This document shows positions 32,180 to 41,188 of a stretch of 64,000 nucleotides of DNA, piece after piece. The notes under the pieces are model-generated. The model was not told the DNA's origin, did not search any database, and saw only the letters and a list, made by a program, of their open reading frames with translations. The translations under genes were made by a program, and so were the position numbers. Every line of letters starts with the position of its first letter. The first letter of the stretch is position 1. The stretch covers positions 1 to 64,000 of the forward strand of contig CAJNCS010000003.1 in NCBI GenBank assembly GCA_905221325.1, in the 5' to 3' direction. Source of the DNA: a bacterium. GTDB taxonomy: Bacteria > Bacillota > Bacilli > Lactobacillales > Streptococcaceae.

Positions 32180-34726
32180 ATGCAAGCAGTTGAACATTTT
32201 ATTACGCAATTTGTTCCTGAACATTATGATTTATTTTTAGACTTGAGTCGTGAGACCAAGACTTTTTCTGGGAAGGTGACCATCACTGGTCAAGCACAGA
32301 GTGACCGTATTTCCCTTCATCAAAAAGACTTGGAAATCGCTTCTGTAGAAGCTGCAGGTCAAGCTCGTCCATTTACTGTTGACCATGACAATGAAGCCCT
32401 TCATATCGAATTGGCTGAGGCTGGTCAAGTTGAATTGGTTATTGCTTTTTCAGGAAAAATCACAGATAACATGACAGGGATTTACCCTTCATACTACACA
32501 GTTGATGGAGTGAAGAAGGAAGTTTTGTCAACTCAGTTCGAGAGCCATTTTGCGCGTGAAGCCTTCCCATGTGTGGACGAACCTGAAGCCAAAGCAACTT
32601 TTGACCTCGCTCTACGTTTTGACCAAGCAGAAGGTGAATTGGCCTTGTCAAATATGCCAGAGACTGACGTTGAAAACCGCAAGGAAACAGGTATCTGGAA
32701 GTTTGAAACGACACCTCGTATGTCTTCCTACTTGTTGGCTTTTGTTGCTGGTGATTTGCAAGGTGTGACCGCTAAAACCAAGAACGGTACCCTCGTCGGT
32801 GTTTACTCTACCAAAGCCCACCCACTATCTAACCTTGATTTCTCACTGGACATCGCCGTTCGCTCTATCGAGTTTTACGAAGATTACTACGGAGTTAAGT
32901 ATCCAATTCCTCAATCGCTCCACATCGCCCTTCCTGACTTCTCAGCAGGTGCCATGGAAAACTGGGGTCTTGTTACTTACCGTGAAGTTTACTTGGTTGT
33001 GGATGAGAACTCAACCTTTGCTAGCCGTCAACAAGTTGCCCTAGTTGTAGCACATGAGCTTGCCCACCAATGGTTTGGAAACCTCGTGACTATGAAATGG
33101 TGGGATGACCTTTGGCTCAATGAAAGCTTCGCAAACATGATGGAATACGTCTGTGTGGATGCTATCGAACCAAGTTGGAATATCTTTGAGGACTTCCAAA
33201 CAGGTGGAGTTCCAGCGGCACTTAAACGCGATGCGACGGATGGCGTTCAGTCTGTCCATGTCGAAGTCAAACACCCAGATGAAATCAATACGCTCTTTGA
33301 TGGCGCTATCGTCTATGCTAAAGGAAGCCGTCTCATGCACATGCTTCGCCGTTGGCTCGGTGATGCGGATTTTGCTAAAGGCTTGCATGCTTACTTTGAA
33401 AAACACCAGTACAGCAACACCATCGGTCGTGACCTTTGGAATGCCCTTGGACAAGCATCAGGTCGTGATGTTGCAGCCTTCATGGATTCTTGGTTGGAAC
33501 AGCCTGGCTACCCAGTTCTCACTGTCAAAGTTGAAAATGACGTCTTGAAGATTTCGCAAAAACAATTCTTTATCGGTGAGCACGAAGACAAGAACCGCCT
33601 CTGGGTTGTGCCACTCAACAGCAACTGGAAAGGATTGCCAGACACACTTGAAACTGAAAGTATCGAAATTCCTGGCTACGCAGCTCTTCTTGCTGAAAAC
33701 AAAGGAGCCCTTCGTCTCAATACTGAAAATACAGCCCACTACATTACAGACTATCAAGCAGACTTGTTAGATGCTGTTCTTGCTGAGCTAGAGACACTTG
33801 ATAATACAAGCAAACTGCAAATCGTTCAAGAACGTCGTTTGCTTGCTGAAGCAGGACACATTTCTTATGCGGACTTGCTCCCAGTCCTTGATAAACTTGC
33901 TAAGGAAGAATCTTACCTTGTTGTTTCAGCTGTTTCTCAAGTGATTTCTGCCCTTGAGCGTTTTATTGATGAAGGAACAGAAACTGAGAAAGCATTTAAC
34001 AATCTGGTTGCTAAATTGGCTCGTCACAACTATGACCGTCTTGGCTTTGAAGCAAAAGACGGGGAGTCAGATGAGGATGAATTGGTTCGTCAGTTGACCA
34101 TTTCCATGATGATTCGCTCCAATGATGCAGAAGCTAGTCAAGTTGCTAGCCAAATCTTCGCAGCTCACAAGGAGAACCTTGCAGGACTTCCAGCAGCCAT
34201 CCGTGCTCAAGTTCTCATCAATGAAATGAAACACAGTGAGACCAAGGACTTGGTCGCAACTTATCTGGATCTCTACACTCATGCCACAGATGCTGTCTTC
34301 AAACGTCAGTTGGCAGGAGCTCTTGCATACAGTACAGATGCTGACAATATCCAAACCTTGATTCGTTCATGGAAGGATAAGTTTGTTGTGAAACCACAAG
34401 ACTTGTCTGCTTGGTATTACCAGTTCCTAGATCATCAAACAACTCAAGAAACTGTTTGGGTATGGGCGCGAGAAAACTGGGATTGGATCAAGGCAGCCCT
34501 CGGTGGCGACATGAGTTTTGATAGCTTTGTCATCTTCCCATCACACATCTTTAAAACTGAGCAACGCTTGGCAGAGTACAAGGAATTCTTTGAGCCACAA
34601 CTTTCTGACCTTGCGCTTAGCCGTAACATTAGTATGGGAATCAAGGATATCGCAGCGCGTGTTGACTTGATCAAGCGTGAGAAAGCAGCAGTCGAAGCTG
34701 TTGTAGCCCAATATGCCAAAGCTTAA
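32180..34726 (+). CDS. pepN: Aminopeptidase N (M1 family lysyl aminopeptidase)
   Basis: The 848-residue zinc metallopeptidase removes N-terminal residues from peptides. The M1 signatures are clear: the GAMENWGLVTYRE exopeptidase motif, HELAHQWFGNLVTMKWWDDLWLNESFA with the HExxH zinc site and third ligand Glu 18 residues on, and the ERAP1-like helical C-terminus. There is no signal peptide, so it acts in the cytoplasm. TAGGAG precedes ATG 32180. It ends in a strong terminator before ciaRH. Confidence 0.97.
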   Translation: MQAVEHFITQFVPEHYDLFLDLSRETKTFSGKVTITGQAQSDRISLHQKDLEIASVEAAGQARPFTVDHDNEALHIELAEAGQVELVIAFSGKITDNMTGIYPSYYTVDGVKKEVLSTQFESHFAREAFPCVDEPEAKATFDLALRFDQAEGELALSNMPETDVENRKETGIWKFETTPRMSSYLLAFVAGDLQGVTAKTKNGTLVGVYSTKAHPLSNLDFSLDIAVRSIEFYEDYYGVKYPIPQSLHIALPDFSAGAMENWGLVTYREVYLVVDENSTFASRQQVALVVAHELAHQWFGNLVTMKWWDDLWLNESFANMMEYVCVDAIEPSWNIFEDFQTGGVPAALKRDATDGVQSVHVEVKHPDEINTLFDGAIVYAKGSRLMHMLRRWLGDADFAKGLHAYFEKHQYSNTIGRDLWNALGQASGRDVAAFMDSWLEQPGYPVLTVKVENDVLKISQKQFFIGEHEDKNRLWVVPLNSNWKGLPDTLETESIEIPGYAALLAENKGALRLNTENTAHYITDYQADLLDAVLAELETLDNTSKLQIVQERRLLAEAGHISYADLLPVLDKLAKEESYLVVSAVSQVISALERFIDEGTETEKAFNNLVAKLARHNYDRLGFEAKDGESDEDELVRQLTISMMIRSNDAEASQVASQIFAAHKENLAGLPAAIRAQVLINEMKHSETKDLVATYLDLYTHATDAVFKRQLAGALAYSTDADNIQTLIRSWKDKFVVKPQDLSAWYYQFLDHQTTQETVWVWARENWDWIKAALGGDMSFDSFVIFPSHIFKTEQRLAEYKEFFEPQLSDLALSRNISMGIKDIAARVDLIKREKAAVEAVVAQYAKA

Positions 34727-34745
34727 TTCGTTCAAAATGTAAACA

Positions 34746-34792
34746 AAAACTCAACTTTCTATCTGAAAACAAGAGAGAGTTGAGTTTTTTTT
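34746..34792 (+). terminator. Terminator of pepN
   Basis: AAAACTCAACT (34746-34756) pairs with AGTTGAGTTTT (34778-34788), and the T run continues. Confidence 0.88.
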
Positions 34793-34811
34793 AAGGCAAT
34801 TTTGGTATAAT
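34790..34811 (+). promoter_or_regulatory. ciaRH promoter with a CiaR-box-like repeat
   Basis: TATAAT at 34806-34811 is the -10. TTTAAG-GCAAT-TTTGGT (34790-34806) resembles the CiaR box TTTAAG-N5-TTTAAG in its first half. It touches the -10, closer than in strong CiaR promoters, so autoregulation by this site is uncertain. Confidence 0.5.
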
Positions 34812-34835
34812 AATCATAACAAGGAGGAGTTTCTG

Positions 34836-35507
34836 ATGATAAAAATCTTATTAGTAGAAGATGACCTAGGCCTGTCTAACTCAGTGTTTGACTTTTTAGA
34901 TGATTTTGCAGATGTCATGCAGGTTTTTGATGGAGAAGAAGGTCTCTACGAAGCTGAAAGTGGCGTTTATGACTTGATTTTGCTTGACCTGATGTTGCCT
35001 GAAAAAAATGGCTTCCAAGTTTTGAAAGAATTGCGTGAAAAAGGAATCACGACACCAGTCCTTATCATGACTGCCAAAGAGAGTTTGGATGATAAGGGAC
35101 ACGGTTTTGAGTTGGGAGCGGATGACTACCTCACCAAACCTTTCTATCTAGAAGAACTCAAAATGCGGATCCAAGCTCTTCTCAAACGTTCAGGCAAGTT
35201 TAACGAAAACACCTTGACCTATGGGGATATTGTCGTCAACCTTTCAACGAATGAAGTAAAAGTGGAAGATACTCCTGTGGAATTGCTCGGGAAAGAGTTT
35301 GAATTATTGGTTTACTTCCTTCAAAATCAAAATGTCATTCTTCCCAAGACACAAATTTTTGACCGTCTATGGGGATTTGATAGCGATACGACTATTTCTG
35401 TTGTAGAAGTCTATGTTTCAAAAGTTCGTAAGAAATTGAAGGGGACAGCCTTTGCTGAGAATCTTCAAACCTTGCGTAGTGTCGGGTATATTTTAAAAGA
35501 TGTTTAA
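34836..35507 (+). CDS. ciaR: Response regulator CiaR
   Basis: The 223-residue OmpR-family regulator has a receiver domain beginning [18 protein letters not shown] and a phospho-acceptor Asp in [15 protein letters not shown]. The usual Thr and Lys are in IMTAKES and [12 protein letters not shown]-terminal winged helix ([31 protein letters not shown]) follows. CiaR controls competence, beta-lactam tolerance, htrA and small csRNAs in the mitis group. It overlaps ciaH by 8 bp. Confidence 0.95.
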   Translation: MIKILLVEDDLGLSNSVFDFLDDFADVMQVFDGEEGLYEAESGVYDLILLDLMLPEKNGFQVLKELREKGITTPVLIMTAKESLDDKGHGFELGADDYLTKPFYLEELKMRIQALLKRSGKFNENTLTYGDIVVNLSTNEVKVEDTPVELLGKEFELLVYFLQNQNVILPKTQIFDRLWGFDSDTTISVVEVYVSKVRKKLKGTAFAENLQTLRSVGYILKDV

Positions 35508-36837
35508 TAAACTAAAAAAAACATGGTATGCGGATGATTTCAGCTATTTCATTCGAAACTTTGGAGTGTTCACCCTGATCTTCTCTGCTATGACCTTGAT
35601 TATCCTCCAGGTCATGCACTCGAGTCTCTACACTTCTGTAGATGAAAAACTCCAAGCCCTTAGTAGTAGTCCCCAAGCGGTTATCCAGTTAGCCCTGAAT
35701 CGGGCAACTGAGGAAGTCAAAGATATTCAACCAGCAACAGCGGATGCCAGCAAGGCTGAAATCAAACCCAATGTCAGCTCCAATACGGAAGTCTTGCTCT
35801 TTGACAAGGATTTTAACCAACTCTTACTGGGAAATCGCTTTTTAGGCTTGGACAAGATCAAGCTGGACAAGAGAGAGTTGAATCATATTCGCCAAATCCA
35901 AGTTATCAATAGCTATGGTCAGGAAGAAACCTATCGGATGATTTTGATGGAAACAAACTCTTCCTCCGTATCAAGCAATGTCAAATATGCTGCGGTTTTA
36001 ATCAATACCAGCCAGCTTGAGCAAATCAGCCAAAACCACGAGCATTTAATTGTTGTAGTGATGGCTAGTTTCTGGCTCCTATCTTTAATTGCCAGTGTCT
36101 ATCTGGCACGTGTCAGTGTCAAACCTCTGCTGGAAAGTATGCAAAAGCAGAAGTCCTTTGTTGAAAATGCGAGCCACGAATTGAGAACGCCTTTGGCCGT
36201 TTTACAAAATCGTTTAGAGACTCTCTTTCGAAAACCAGAAGCAACGATTATGGAATCCAGCGAAAGCATCGCTTCGAGTCTTGAAGAAGTTCGGAACATG
36301 CGTTTCCTTACAACCAACCTTCTCAATTTAGCACGTCGAGATGATGGAATTAAGCCAGAAATAGCAGAAGTATCACCACAGTTCTTTAAGACTACCTTTG
36401 CTAACTATGAGTTGATTGCTTCTGAAAATGATCGTGTTTTCAACTATGAAAATCGAATTTATCGTCCCTTCATGACCGATCAGTTGCTCCTAAAACAGCT
36501 CATGACCATCTTGTTTGATAATGCCATCAAGTATACCGAAGAAGATGGGGAAATTGAGTTTGTGGTTTATGCTACAGATCGCCACCTCTATCTAACAGTA
36601 ACAGATAATGGTATTGGAATCTCAGCTGCTGACAAGAAGAAAATCTTTGACCGCTTTTACCGTGTAGACAAGGCGAGAACCCGTCAGAAAGGTGGCTTTG
36701 GCCTTGGATTATCTTTGGCCAAGCAGATCGTAGATGCCTTACGAGGAACGATTAGCGTAAAAGATAACAAACCAAGAGGAACAATTTTTGAAGTTAAGAT
36801 CGCTATTCAATCTCCTTCAAAACGTAAGAATAAATAA
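35500..36837 (+). CDS. ciaH: Sensor histidine kinase CiaH
   Basis: The 445-residue kinase has two membrane segments (about residues 22-42 and 183-203) around an outside sensing domain. The H-box is [20 protein letters not shown] and the N-box is [18 protein letters not shown]-boxes are DNGIGIS and [14 protein letters not shown]. It phosphorylates CiaR, whose gene overlaps its start. Mutations here alter cefotaxime resistance and competence in pneumococcus. Confidence 0.95.
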   Translation: MFNKLKKTWYADDFSYFIRNFGVFTLIFSAMTLIILQVMHSSLYTSVDEKLQALSSSPQAVIQLALNRATEEVKDIQPATADASKAEIKPNVSSNTEVLLFDKDFNQLLLGNRFLGLDKIKLDKRELNHIRQIQVINSYGQEETYRMILMETNSSSVSSNVKYAAVLINTSQLEQISQNHEHLIVVVMASFWLLSLIASVYLARVSVKPLLESMQKQKSFVENASHELRTPLAVLQNRLETLFRKPEATIMESSESIASSLEEVRNMRFLTTNLLNLARRDDGIKPEIAEVSPQFFKTTFANYELIASENDRVFNYENRIYRPFMTDQLLLKQLMTILFDNAIKYTEEDGEIEFVVYATDRHLYLTVTDNGIGISAADKKKIFDRFYRVDKARTRQKGGFGLGLSLAKQIVDALRGTISVKDNKPRGTIFEVKIAIQSPSKRKNK

Positions 36838-36840
36838 AAA

Positions 36841-36864
36841 AGACAGTTTTATAACTGTCTTTTT
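36841..36864 (+). terminator. Terminator of ciaRH
   Basis: AGACAGTT (36841-36848), loop TTAT, AACTGTCT (36853-36860), then T. It lies 4 bases after the ciaH stop. Confidence 0.85.
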
Positions 36865-36874
36865 CGATAACTAG

Positions 36875-36900
36875 AAAAAAGGCTGGTAGTAGTACCAACC
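36875..36900 (-). terminator. Terminator of the DUF3270 gene
   Basis: Read on the reverse strand, GGTTGGTA (36900-36893) pairs with TACCAGCC (36888-36881) through one G-T pair, then TTTTTTCT. It faces the ciaRH terminator. Confidence 0.8.
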
Positions 36901-36901
36901 T

Positions 36902-37186
36902 TTATTTTGAAAATTTTCTTTTAATAATCTTTCGTTGAAGTTGTAAAAGTGCGAAGCTTGTTCCCATAGCAGCGATAAATGATAAAGCTGTATTCAATTT
37001 TAAGGCTAAAAAGATAAAGCTAAAAAGCACCATAAAAATACAAAAACAAGCGATATTTACAAAAAATAAAATCTCTTTTAGGTTAGAGCCGATAGGGGCT
37101 TCTGGTGTATAATCTTGATAAAGCGGAGTTTGTTTCGATTCTGGAATTTGTTCAAACTCATAAGCTTCTAGTTTTCTTGCGGGCAT
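36902..37186 (-). CDS. DUF3270-family small membrane protein
   Basis: The 94-residue protein starts MPARKLEAYEFEQIPESKQTPLYQDYTP. It has two membrane helices (about 40-62 and 66-84: EILFFVNIACFCIFMVLFSFIFLAL, then LSFIAAMGTSFALLQL) and a basic tail. This is the streptococcal DUF3270 family, usually found next to ciaRH. The function is unknown. AAGGAGAG precedes the ATG. Confidence 0.85.
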   Translation of the reverse strand: MPARKLEAYEFEQIPESKQTPLYQDYTPEAPIGSNLKEILFFVNIACFCIFMVLFSFIFLALKLNTALSFIAAMGTSFALLQLQRKIIKRKFSK

Positions 37187-37570
37187 GATTCTCTCCTTAT
37201 CAGTACCTAACTATTTTATCATTTTTTATGCAGAGAATTGTTACAGAATGGTTACAAAACTACTAAAGTCTCTTATCATCTTCTAAGTCACTCTTCTTGA
37301 CACCCACTAGAGAAAGTGATAGCATGAATGTTACACTTAAAACAGATGACCTAACTTTCTCTATTATAAATATACTGAGAAAGGAAAGGATAACTTATAT
37401 AAATTGATAGCAAGCTGAGGCTTTTTCCTAAGATGATTTGTTGAGTTGCTACCTTGATTCATTTTAAAAGAATAGGTAGGAGTTGTTTTGAATGGATGTA
37501 AGGACAGAGATTCTGTCTATTGGATTGGGTGGCCTTCTTGCTACCTCTGGGAAAGTTAAAGGAGATAAGC
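37187..37570. other. 384-bp stretch without a gene, ABC exporter promoter region
   Basis: It contains the promoter at 37297-37325, a 10-bp inverted repeat around the start region (37308-37317 with 37354-37363), a GACAGA/TCTGTC hairpin near 37503, and the ribosome-binding site AAAGGAG before 37571. It leaves a leader of about 240 nt. No further gene was recognised. Confidence 0.6.
37297..37325 (+). promoter_or_regulatory. Promoter of the ABC exporter operon
   Basis: TTGACA at 37297-37302, 17 bp, and TAGCAT at 37320-37325 with TGA directly before it. The inverted repeat TAGAGAAAGT / ACTTTCTCTA (37308-37317, 37354-37363) brackets the -10 and probable start point, a plausible regulator site. Confidence 0.65.
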
Positions 37571-38626
37571 ATGTATCTTGCTATCAAAGAAATATTACGA
37601 AACAAACTTCGATATAGTTTGATTCTAACTACCATTTTTCTTATCGCTTTTATGGTCTTTTTTATGACCAGTCTAGCTCTTGGTCTTGTGCGAAACAACC
37701 GGGCAGCTATTGATAATTGGCAAGCGACGGGTGTCGTTTTATCCGACTACGCAAATGATAATTTGACGGCATCTTTTATTCCTGAAAAGGACTACAAGGA
37801 CAAGAGTTCTGAAGAGGCTGCTCCATTGGGCTATATGTTCGCTGTGACCAATCTAGTCGATGATAGTGAAAAGGTCAATGTTTCCATCTTTGCTCAAGAC
37901 TGGGACTCTTTTATCTCTCCTAGTTTGACGGAGGGTCGTTATCCTGAAGGAGATGATGAGGTTGTCGTGGATCAGTCCTTTGAAAATTATGGAATTAAGC
38001 TAGGTGATGCCATTCAGCTCAATGGAAGCGAGGCAAGTTACAAGATTGTAGGCCTTACTCAAGGAAATAAGTTTTTCACTGAGCCTGTTGTCTTTACGAG
38101 TCTGACAACTTATTGGACCTTACAAGGAACCTTGAAAGCCAATCGTTCCATCTCTGCCTTGGTATTGAAAAATGGCATAGAAGTGGTCGGCGATGGACTG
38201 AAACAGATTTCCATTCCAAAAATGATATCGAAAATTCCTGGTTACACTCCTCAGGTTAATGTATTTTCAGGAATGATTCTTGCTATGATTGTTATCACTG
38301 GCTTGATTGTGGGAATTTTTGTTTATATCATTACCATCCAAAAACTTGGACTTTATGGAATAATGCGAGCTCAGGGAATACAGATCAAAACCATTGTATG
38401 GTCTCTGTTCTGTCAAATCTTCCTCCTAGCTGGTATGGGGATTGCTTTAGCCTTGCTGGCAATCGGAGGAGTGATTTTAGTCTTACCAGCTACCTTCTTT
38501 TTCTACCCAAGTTGGATAGCTTACTCTGTCCTAAGCTTGGTGATTTGCTTGATGGCCCTTCTAGGTGGTGTCATTTCACTTCCACGCTTGCTAAAGGTGG
38601 ACCCGATTACTGCGATTGCAGAATGA
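37571..38626 (+). CDS. FtsX/MacB-type ABC exporter permease
   Basis: The 351-residue membrane protein has a first helix near residues 17-39 (RYSLILTTIFLIAFMVFFMTSLALG). An outside domain of about 200 residues follows, then three C-terminal helices, the FtsX/MacB-like layout. ATG 37571 has AAAGGAG 6 bases before it; upstream in-frame codons lack a site. With the ATPase encoded 13 bp downstream it forms a two-gene exporter, probably for peptides or lipids. The substrate is unknown. Confidence 0.88.
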   Translation: MYLAIKEILRNKLRYSLILTTIFLIAFMVFFMTSLALGLVRNNRAAIDNWQATGVVLSDYANDNLTASFIPEKDYKDKSSEEAAPLGYMFAVTNLVDDSEKVNVSIFAQDWDSFISPSLTEGRYPEGDDEVVVDQSFENYGIKLGDAIQLNGSEASYKIVGLTQGNKFFTEPVVFTSLTTYWTLQGTLKANRSISALVLKNGIEVVGDGLKQISIPKMISKIPGYTPQVNVFSGMILAMIVITGLIVGIFVYIITIQKLGLYGIMRAQGIQIKTIVWSLFCQIFLLAGMGIALALLAIGGVILVLPATFFFYPSWIAYSVLSLVICLMALLGGVISLPRLLKVDPITAIAE

Positions 38627-38639
38627 TAAGGAGAATAGT

Positions 38640-39320
38640 ATGACAGCATTGATTGAAATGGCTCAAGTGACAAAAACATACGGGGAAGGAAAGATGAAAG
38701 TCGTAGCCCTGCATGAGACGAATTTTCAGCTAAATGCGGGAGAGTTCGTAGCTATCGTTGGGCCTTCAGGTTCTGGAAAGACGACCTTTCTAACAACTCT
38801 AGGACAACTTCAGGAAGCATCGAGTGGAAAGATTCTAGTCAAAGGGAAGGAAACAGGCAGTTTGACGGAGAAAGAAAAAACAGATCTCCGTTTTAGAGAG
38901 TTTGGCTTCATTCTTCAGGCTTCAAACTTAATTCCTTTTCTAACGGTCAAGGAACAGCTGGATTTGATTGACAGACTAGATAAGGGAAAAAATAGTAAAA
39001 GTGACCGAAAAGAGCTGTTTGACTTGTTGGATTTGGAAAAAGTACAAGATCAGTATCCCAAGGCTTTATCAGGTGGTGAACGTCAACGTGCGGCAATCGC
39101 TAGAGCGCTTTATAACAACCCAAGTATCGTGCTTGCAGATGAGCCAACGGCCAGTCTAGATACCCAGCGTGCCTATCAAGTAACGGATATATTGGCTGCC
39201 ATTGCCCACGAACAAGGTAGAGGAGTTGTTATGATTACGCATGATACACGCCTTCTTGATAAGGTTGACCGTATTTATGTGATGAATGATGGTCACCTAG
39301 TAGAAAAAACACATGCATAA
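38640..39320 (+). CDS. ABC exporter ATP-binding protein (LolD/MacB type)
   Basis: The 226-residue ATPase has Walker A GPSGSGKTT, Q-loop FILQASNLIPFLTV, signature LSGGERQRAAIARAL and Walker B IVLADEPTASLD. The H-loop is VMITHD. This is the LolD/MacB subfamily, which works with FtsX-type permeases like the one just upstream. ATG 38640 follows AAGGAG; a longer in-frame start is inside the permease gene and was rejected. Confidence 0.93.
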   Translation: MTALIEMAQVTKTYGEGKMKVVALHETNFQLNAGEFVAIVGPSGSGKTTFLTTLGQLQEASSGKILVKGKETGSLTEKEKTDLRFREFGFILQASNLIPFLTVKEQLDLIDRLDKGKNSKSDRKELFDLLDLEKVQDQYPKALSGGERQRAAIARALYNNPSIVLADEPTASLDTQRAYQVTDILAAIAHEQGRGVVMITHDTRLLDKVDRIYVMNDGHLVEKTHA

Positions 39321-39327
39321 CAAAGAG

Positions 39328-39358
39328 AGTGGACGGTACTGGTTACTGTTCACTTTTT
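39328..39358 (+). terminator. Terminator of the ABC exporter operon
   Basis: An 11-bp stem with two G-T pairs (39328-39338 with 39344-39354, loop CTGGT) is followed by T. Confidence 0.85.
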
Positions 39359-39430
39359 GATTGCAAAGTTTAAAAAAAGACTTTGACTTTTATAAAACTC
39401 CTAGTATTCATAGCTGATTTTTAAGAATTG

Positions 39431-39439
39431 TGGTATAAT
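39431..39439 (+). promoter_or_regulatory. Extended -10 promoter giving a probable leaderless mRNA
   Basis: TG, G, TATAAT (39431-39439). With the usual spacing, transcription starts at 39446-39447, the first base of the ATG of the U32 peptidase gene. Confidence 0.7.
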
Positions 39440-39446
39440 TTTTCTT

Positions 39447-40376
39447 ATGGAAAAGATTATCATTACAGCAACTGCTGAAAGTATTGAACAAGTTGAACAA
39501 CTACTCGAAGCTGGCGTAGACCGTATCTATGTTGGTGAGAAAGATTTTGGCCTTCGTCTGCCAACAACCTTTAGTTATGAAGACTTACGCACCATCGCTA
39601 ATCTCGTTCATGAAGCAGGCAAGGAACTGATTGTCGCGGTTAATGCCCTCATGCACCAAGATATGATGGACCGTATCAAGCCTTTCCTAGACTTCTTGGA
39701 AGAAATCAAGACAGACTATATTACTGTTGGGGATGCAGGTGTCTTTTACGTTGTCAACCGTGATGGCTACTCCTTTAAAACCATCTACGATGCTTCAACC
39801 ATGGTGACAAGCAGTCGTCAGATTAACTTTTGGGGTCAAAAGGCAGGAGCTTCTGAGGCGGTTTTGGCGCGTGAAATTCCATCTGCTGAACTCTTCAAGA
39901 TGCCTGAGATTTTGGAAATTCCGGCTGAAGTGTTGGTTTACGGAGCTAGTGTCATCCACCATTCTAAGCGTCCTCTTTTGCAAAACTACTATAACTTCAC
40001 GCATATCGATGATGAAAAGACACGTAAACGTGATCTCTTCTTAGCAGAACCGAGTGACCCAGAAAGCCATTACTCTATCTTTGAAGATAATCATGGTACC
40101 CATATCTTTGCCAACAATGACCTTGATTTGATGACCAAATTGACAGAATTGGTGGAGCATGGTTTTACTCACTGGAAACTTGAGGGACTTTACACCCCAG
40201 GTCAGAATTTTGTAGAAATTGCTAAACTCTTTATTCAAGCGCGTGGCTTGATCCAAGAGGGGAATTTCAGCCATGACCAAGCCTTCTTGTTAGATGAGGA
40301 AGTGCGCAAGTTACACCCTAAAAACCGTTTCCTCGACACAGGATTCTATGATTACGATCCTGATATGGTTAAATAG
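39447..40376 (+). CDS. Peptidase U32 family protein
   Basis: The 309-residue protein belongs to the U32 family (ITATAESIEQVEQLLEAGVDRIYVGEKDFGLRLP, then HWKLEGLYTPGQNFVEIAKLFIQ). U32 proteins act as peptidases or collagenases, or as RNA hydroxylation factors. No catalytic residues can be assigned here. No ribosome-binding site precedes ATG 39447; the -10 box ends 7 bases before it. Confidence 0.88.
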   Translation: MEKIIITATAESIEQVEQLLEAGVDRIYVGEKDFGLRLPTTFSYEDLRTIANLVHEAGKELIVAVNALMHQDMMDRIKPFLDFLEEIKTDYITVGDAGVFYVVNRDGYSFKTIYDASTMVTSSRQINFWGQKAGASEAVLAREIPSAELFKMPEILEIPAEVLVYGASVIHHSKRPLLQNYYNFTHIDDEKTRKRDLFLAEPSDPESHYSIFEDNHGTHIFANNDLDLMTKLTELVEHGFTHWKLEGLYTPGQNFVEIAKLFIQARGLIQEGNFSHDQAFLLDEEVRKLHPKNRFLDTGFYDYDPDMVK

Positions 40377-40383
40377 GACACCA

Positions 40384-40412
40384 AAACCCGAAATAAAAAT
40401 GTTCGGGTTTTT
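40384..40412 (+). terminator. Terminator of the U32 gene
   Basis: AAACCCGAA (40384-40392) pairs with TTCGGGTTT (40402-40410), then T. Confidence 0.85.
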
Positions 40413-40443
40413 CAAGTGTATTCATGAAATAAAAACGGATACA

Positions 40444-40452
40444 TGTTATAAT
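40444..40452 (+). promoter_or_regulatory. Extended -10 promoter of the rpiA-deoB-punA operon
   Basis: TG, T, TATAAT at 40444-40452, 18 bp before GGAGGTG and the GTG start of rpiA. Confidence 0.65.
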
Positions 40453-40481
40453 AAAAGTAGCTCTTTAATGGAGGTGTTTAA

Positions 40482-41165
40482 GTGGAGAATCTGAAAAAGA
40501 TGGCAGGTATCAAGGCTGCTGAGTTTGTCAGGGATGGTATGGTAGTCGGTTTGGGAACTGGTTCTACTGCCTACTATTTCGTAGAAGAAATCGGTCGTCG
40601 GATCAAGGAAGAAGGTTTGCAGATTACTGCTGTGACAACTTCCAGTGTGACTAGTAAACAGGCTGAAGGGCTTAACATCCCGCTCAAGTCGATTGACCAA
40701 GTGGATTTTGTCGATGTGACGGTTGACGGGGCGGATGAAGTAGATTGCCAGTTTAATGGAATCAAAGGTGGTGGTGGTGCCCTTCTCATGGAGAAGGTTG
40801 TAGCGACACCATCAAAAGAATACATTTGGGTGGTGGATGAAAGCAAACTGGTCAAGAAACTAGGTGCTTTTAAATTGCCTGTGGAAGTGGTTCAGTATGG
40901 CGCAGAACAGGTCTTTCGTCGTTTTGAGCGAGCTGGCTACAAACCAAGTTTCCGTGAAAAAGACGGCCAACGTTTTGTGACCGATATGCAGAACTTTATC
41001 ATTGACCTAGCCTTGGATGTCATTGAAGATCCAATTGCCTTCGGGCAAGAATTGGACCATGTCGTTGGTGTCGTAGAGCATGGCTTGTTCAACCAAATGG
41101 TGGATAAGGTGATCGTAGCGGGACGAAATGGCGTTCAGATTTTAACTTCAACAAAAGCAAACTAA
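40482..41165 (+). CDS. rpiA: Ribose-5-phosphate isomerase A
   Basis: The 227-residue enzyme interconverts ribose 5-phosphate and ribulose 5-phosphate. The active-site loop [26 protein letters not shown] and [16 protein letters not shown] are family hallmarks. [13 protein letters not shown] is also typical. GTG 40482 is the start, with GGAGGTG 5 bases before it. It heads the nucleoside salvage cluster and supplies the link from ribose 5-phosphate to the pentose phosphate pathway. Confidence 0.97.
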   Translation: MENLKKMAGIKAAEFVRDGMVVGLGTGSTAYYFVEEIGRRIKEEGLQITAVTTSSVTSKQAEGLNIPLKSIDQVDFVDVTVDGADEVDCQFNGIKGGGGALLMEKVVATPSKEYIWVVDESKLVKKLGAFKLPVEVVQYGAEQVFRRFERAGYKPSFREKDGQRFVTDMQNFIIDLALDVIEDPIAFGQELDHVVGVVEHGLFNQMVDKVIVAGRNGVQILTSTKAN

Positions 41166-41188
41166 TCAACATAATAAGGAGACAGACT

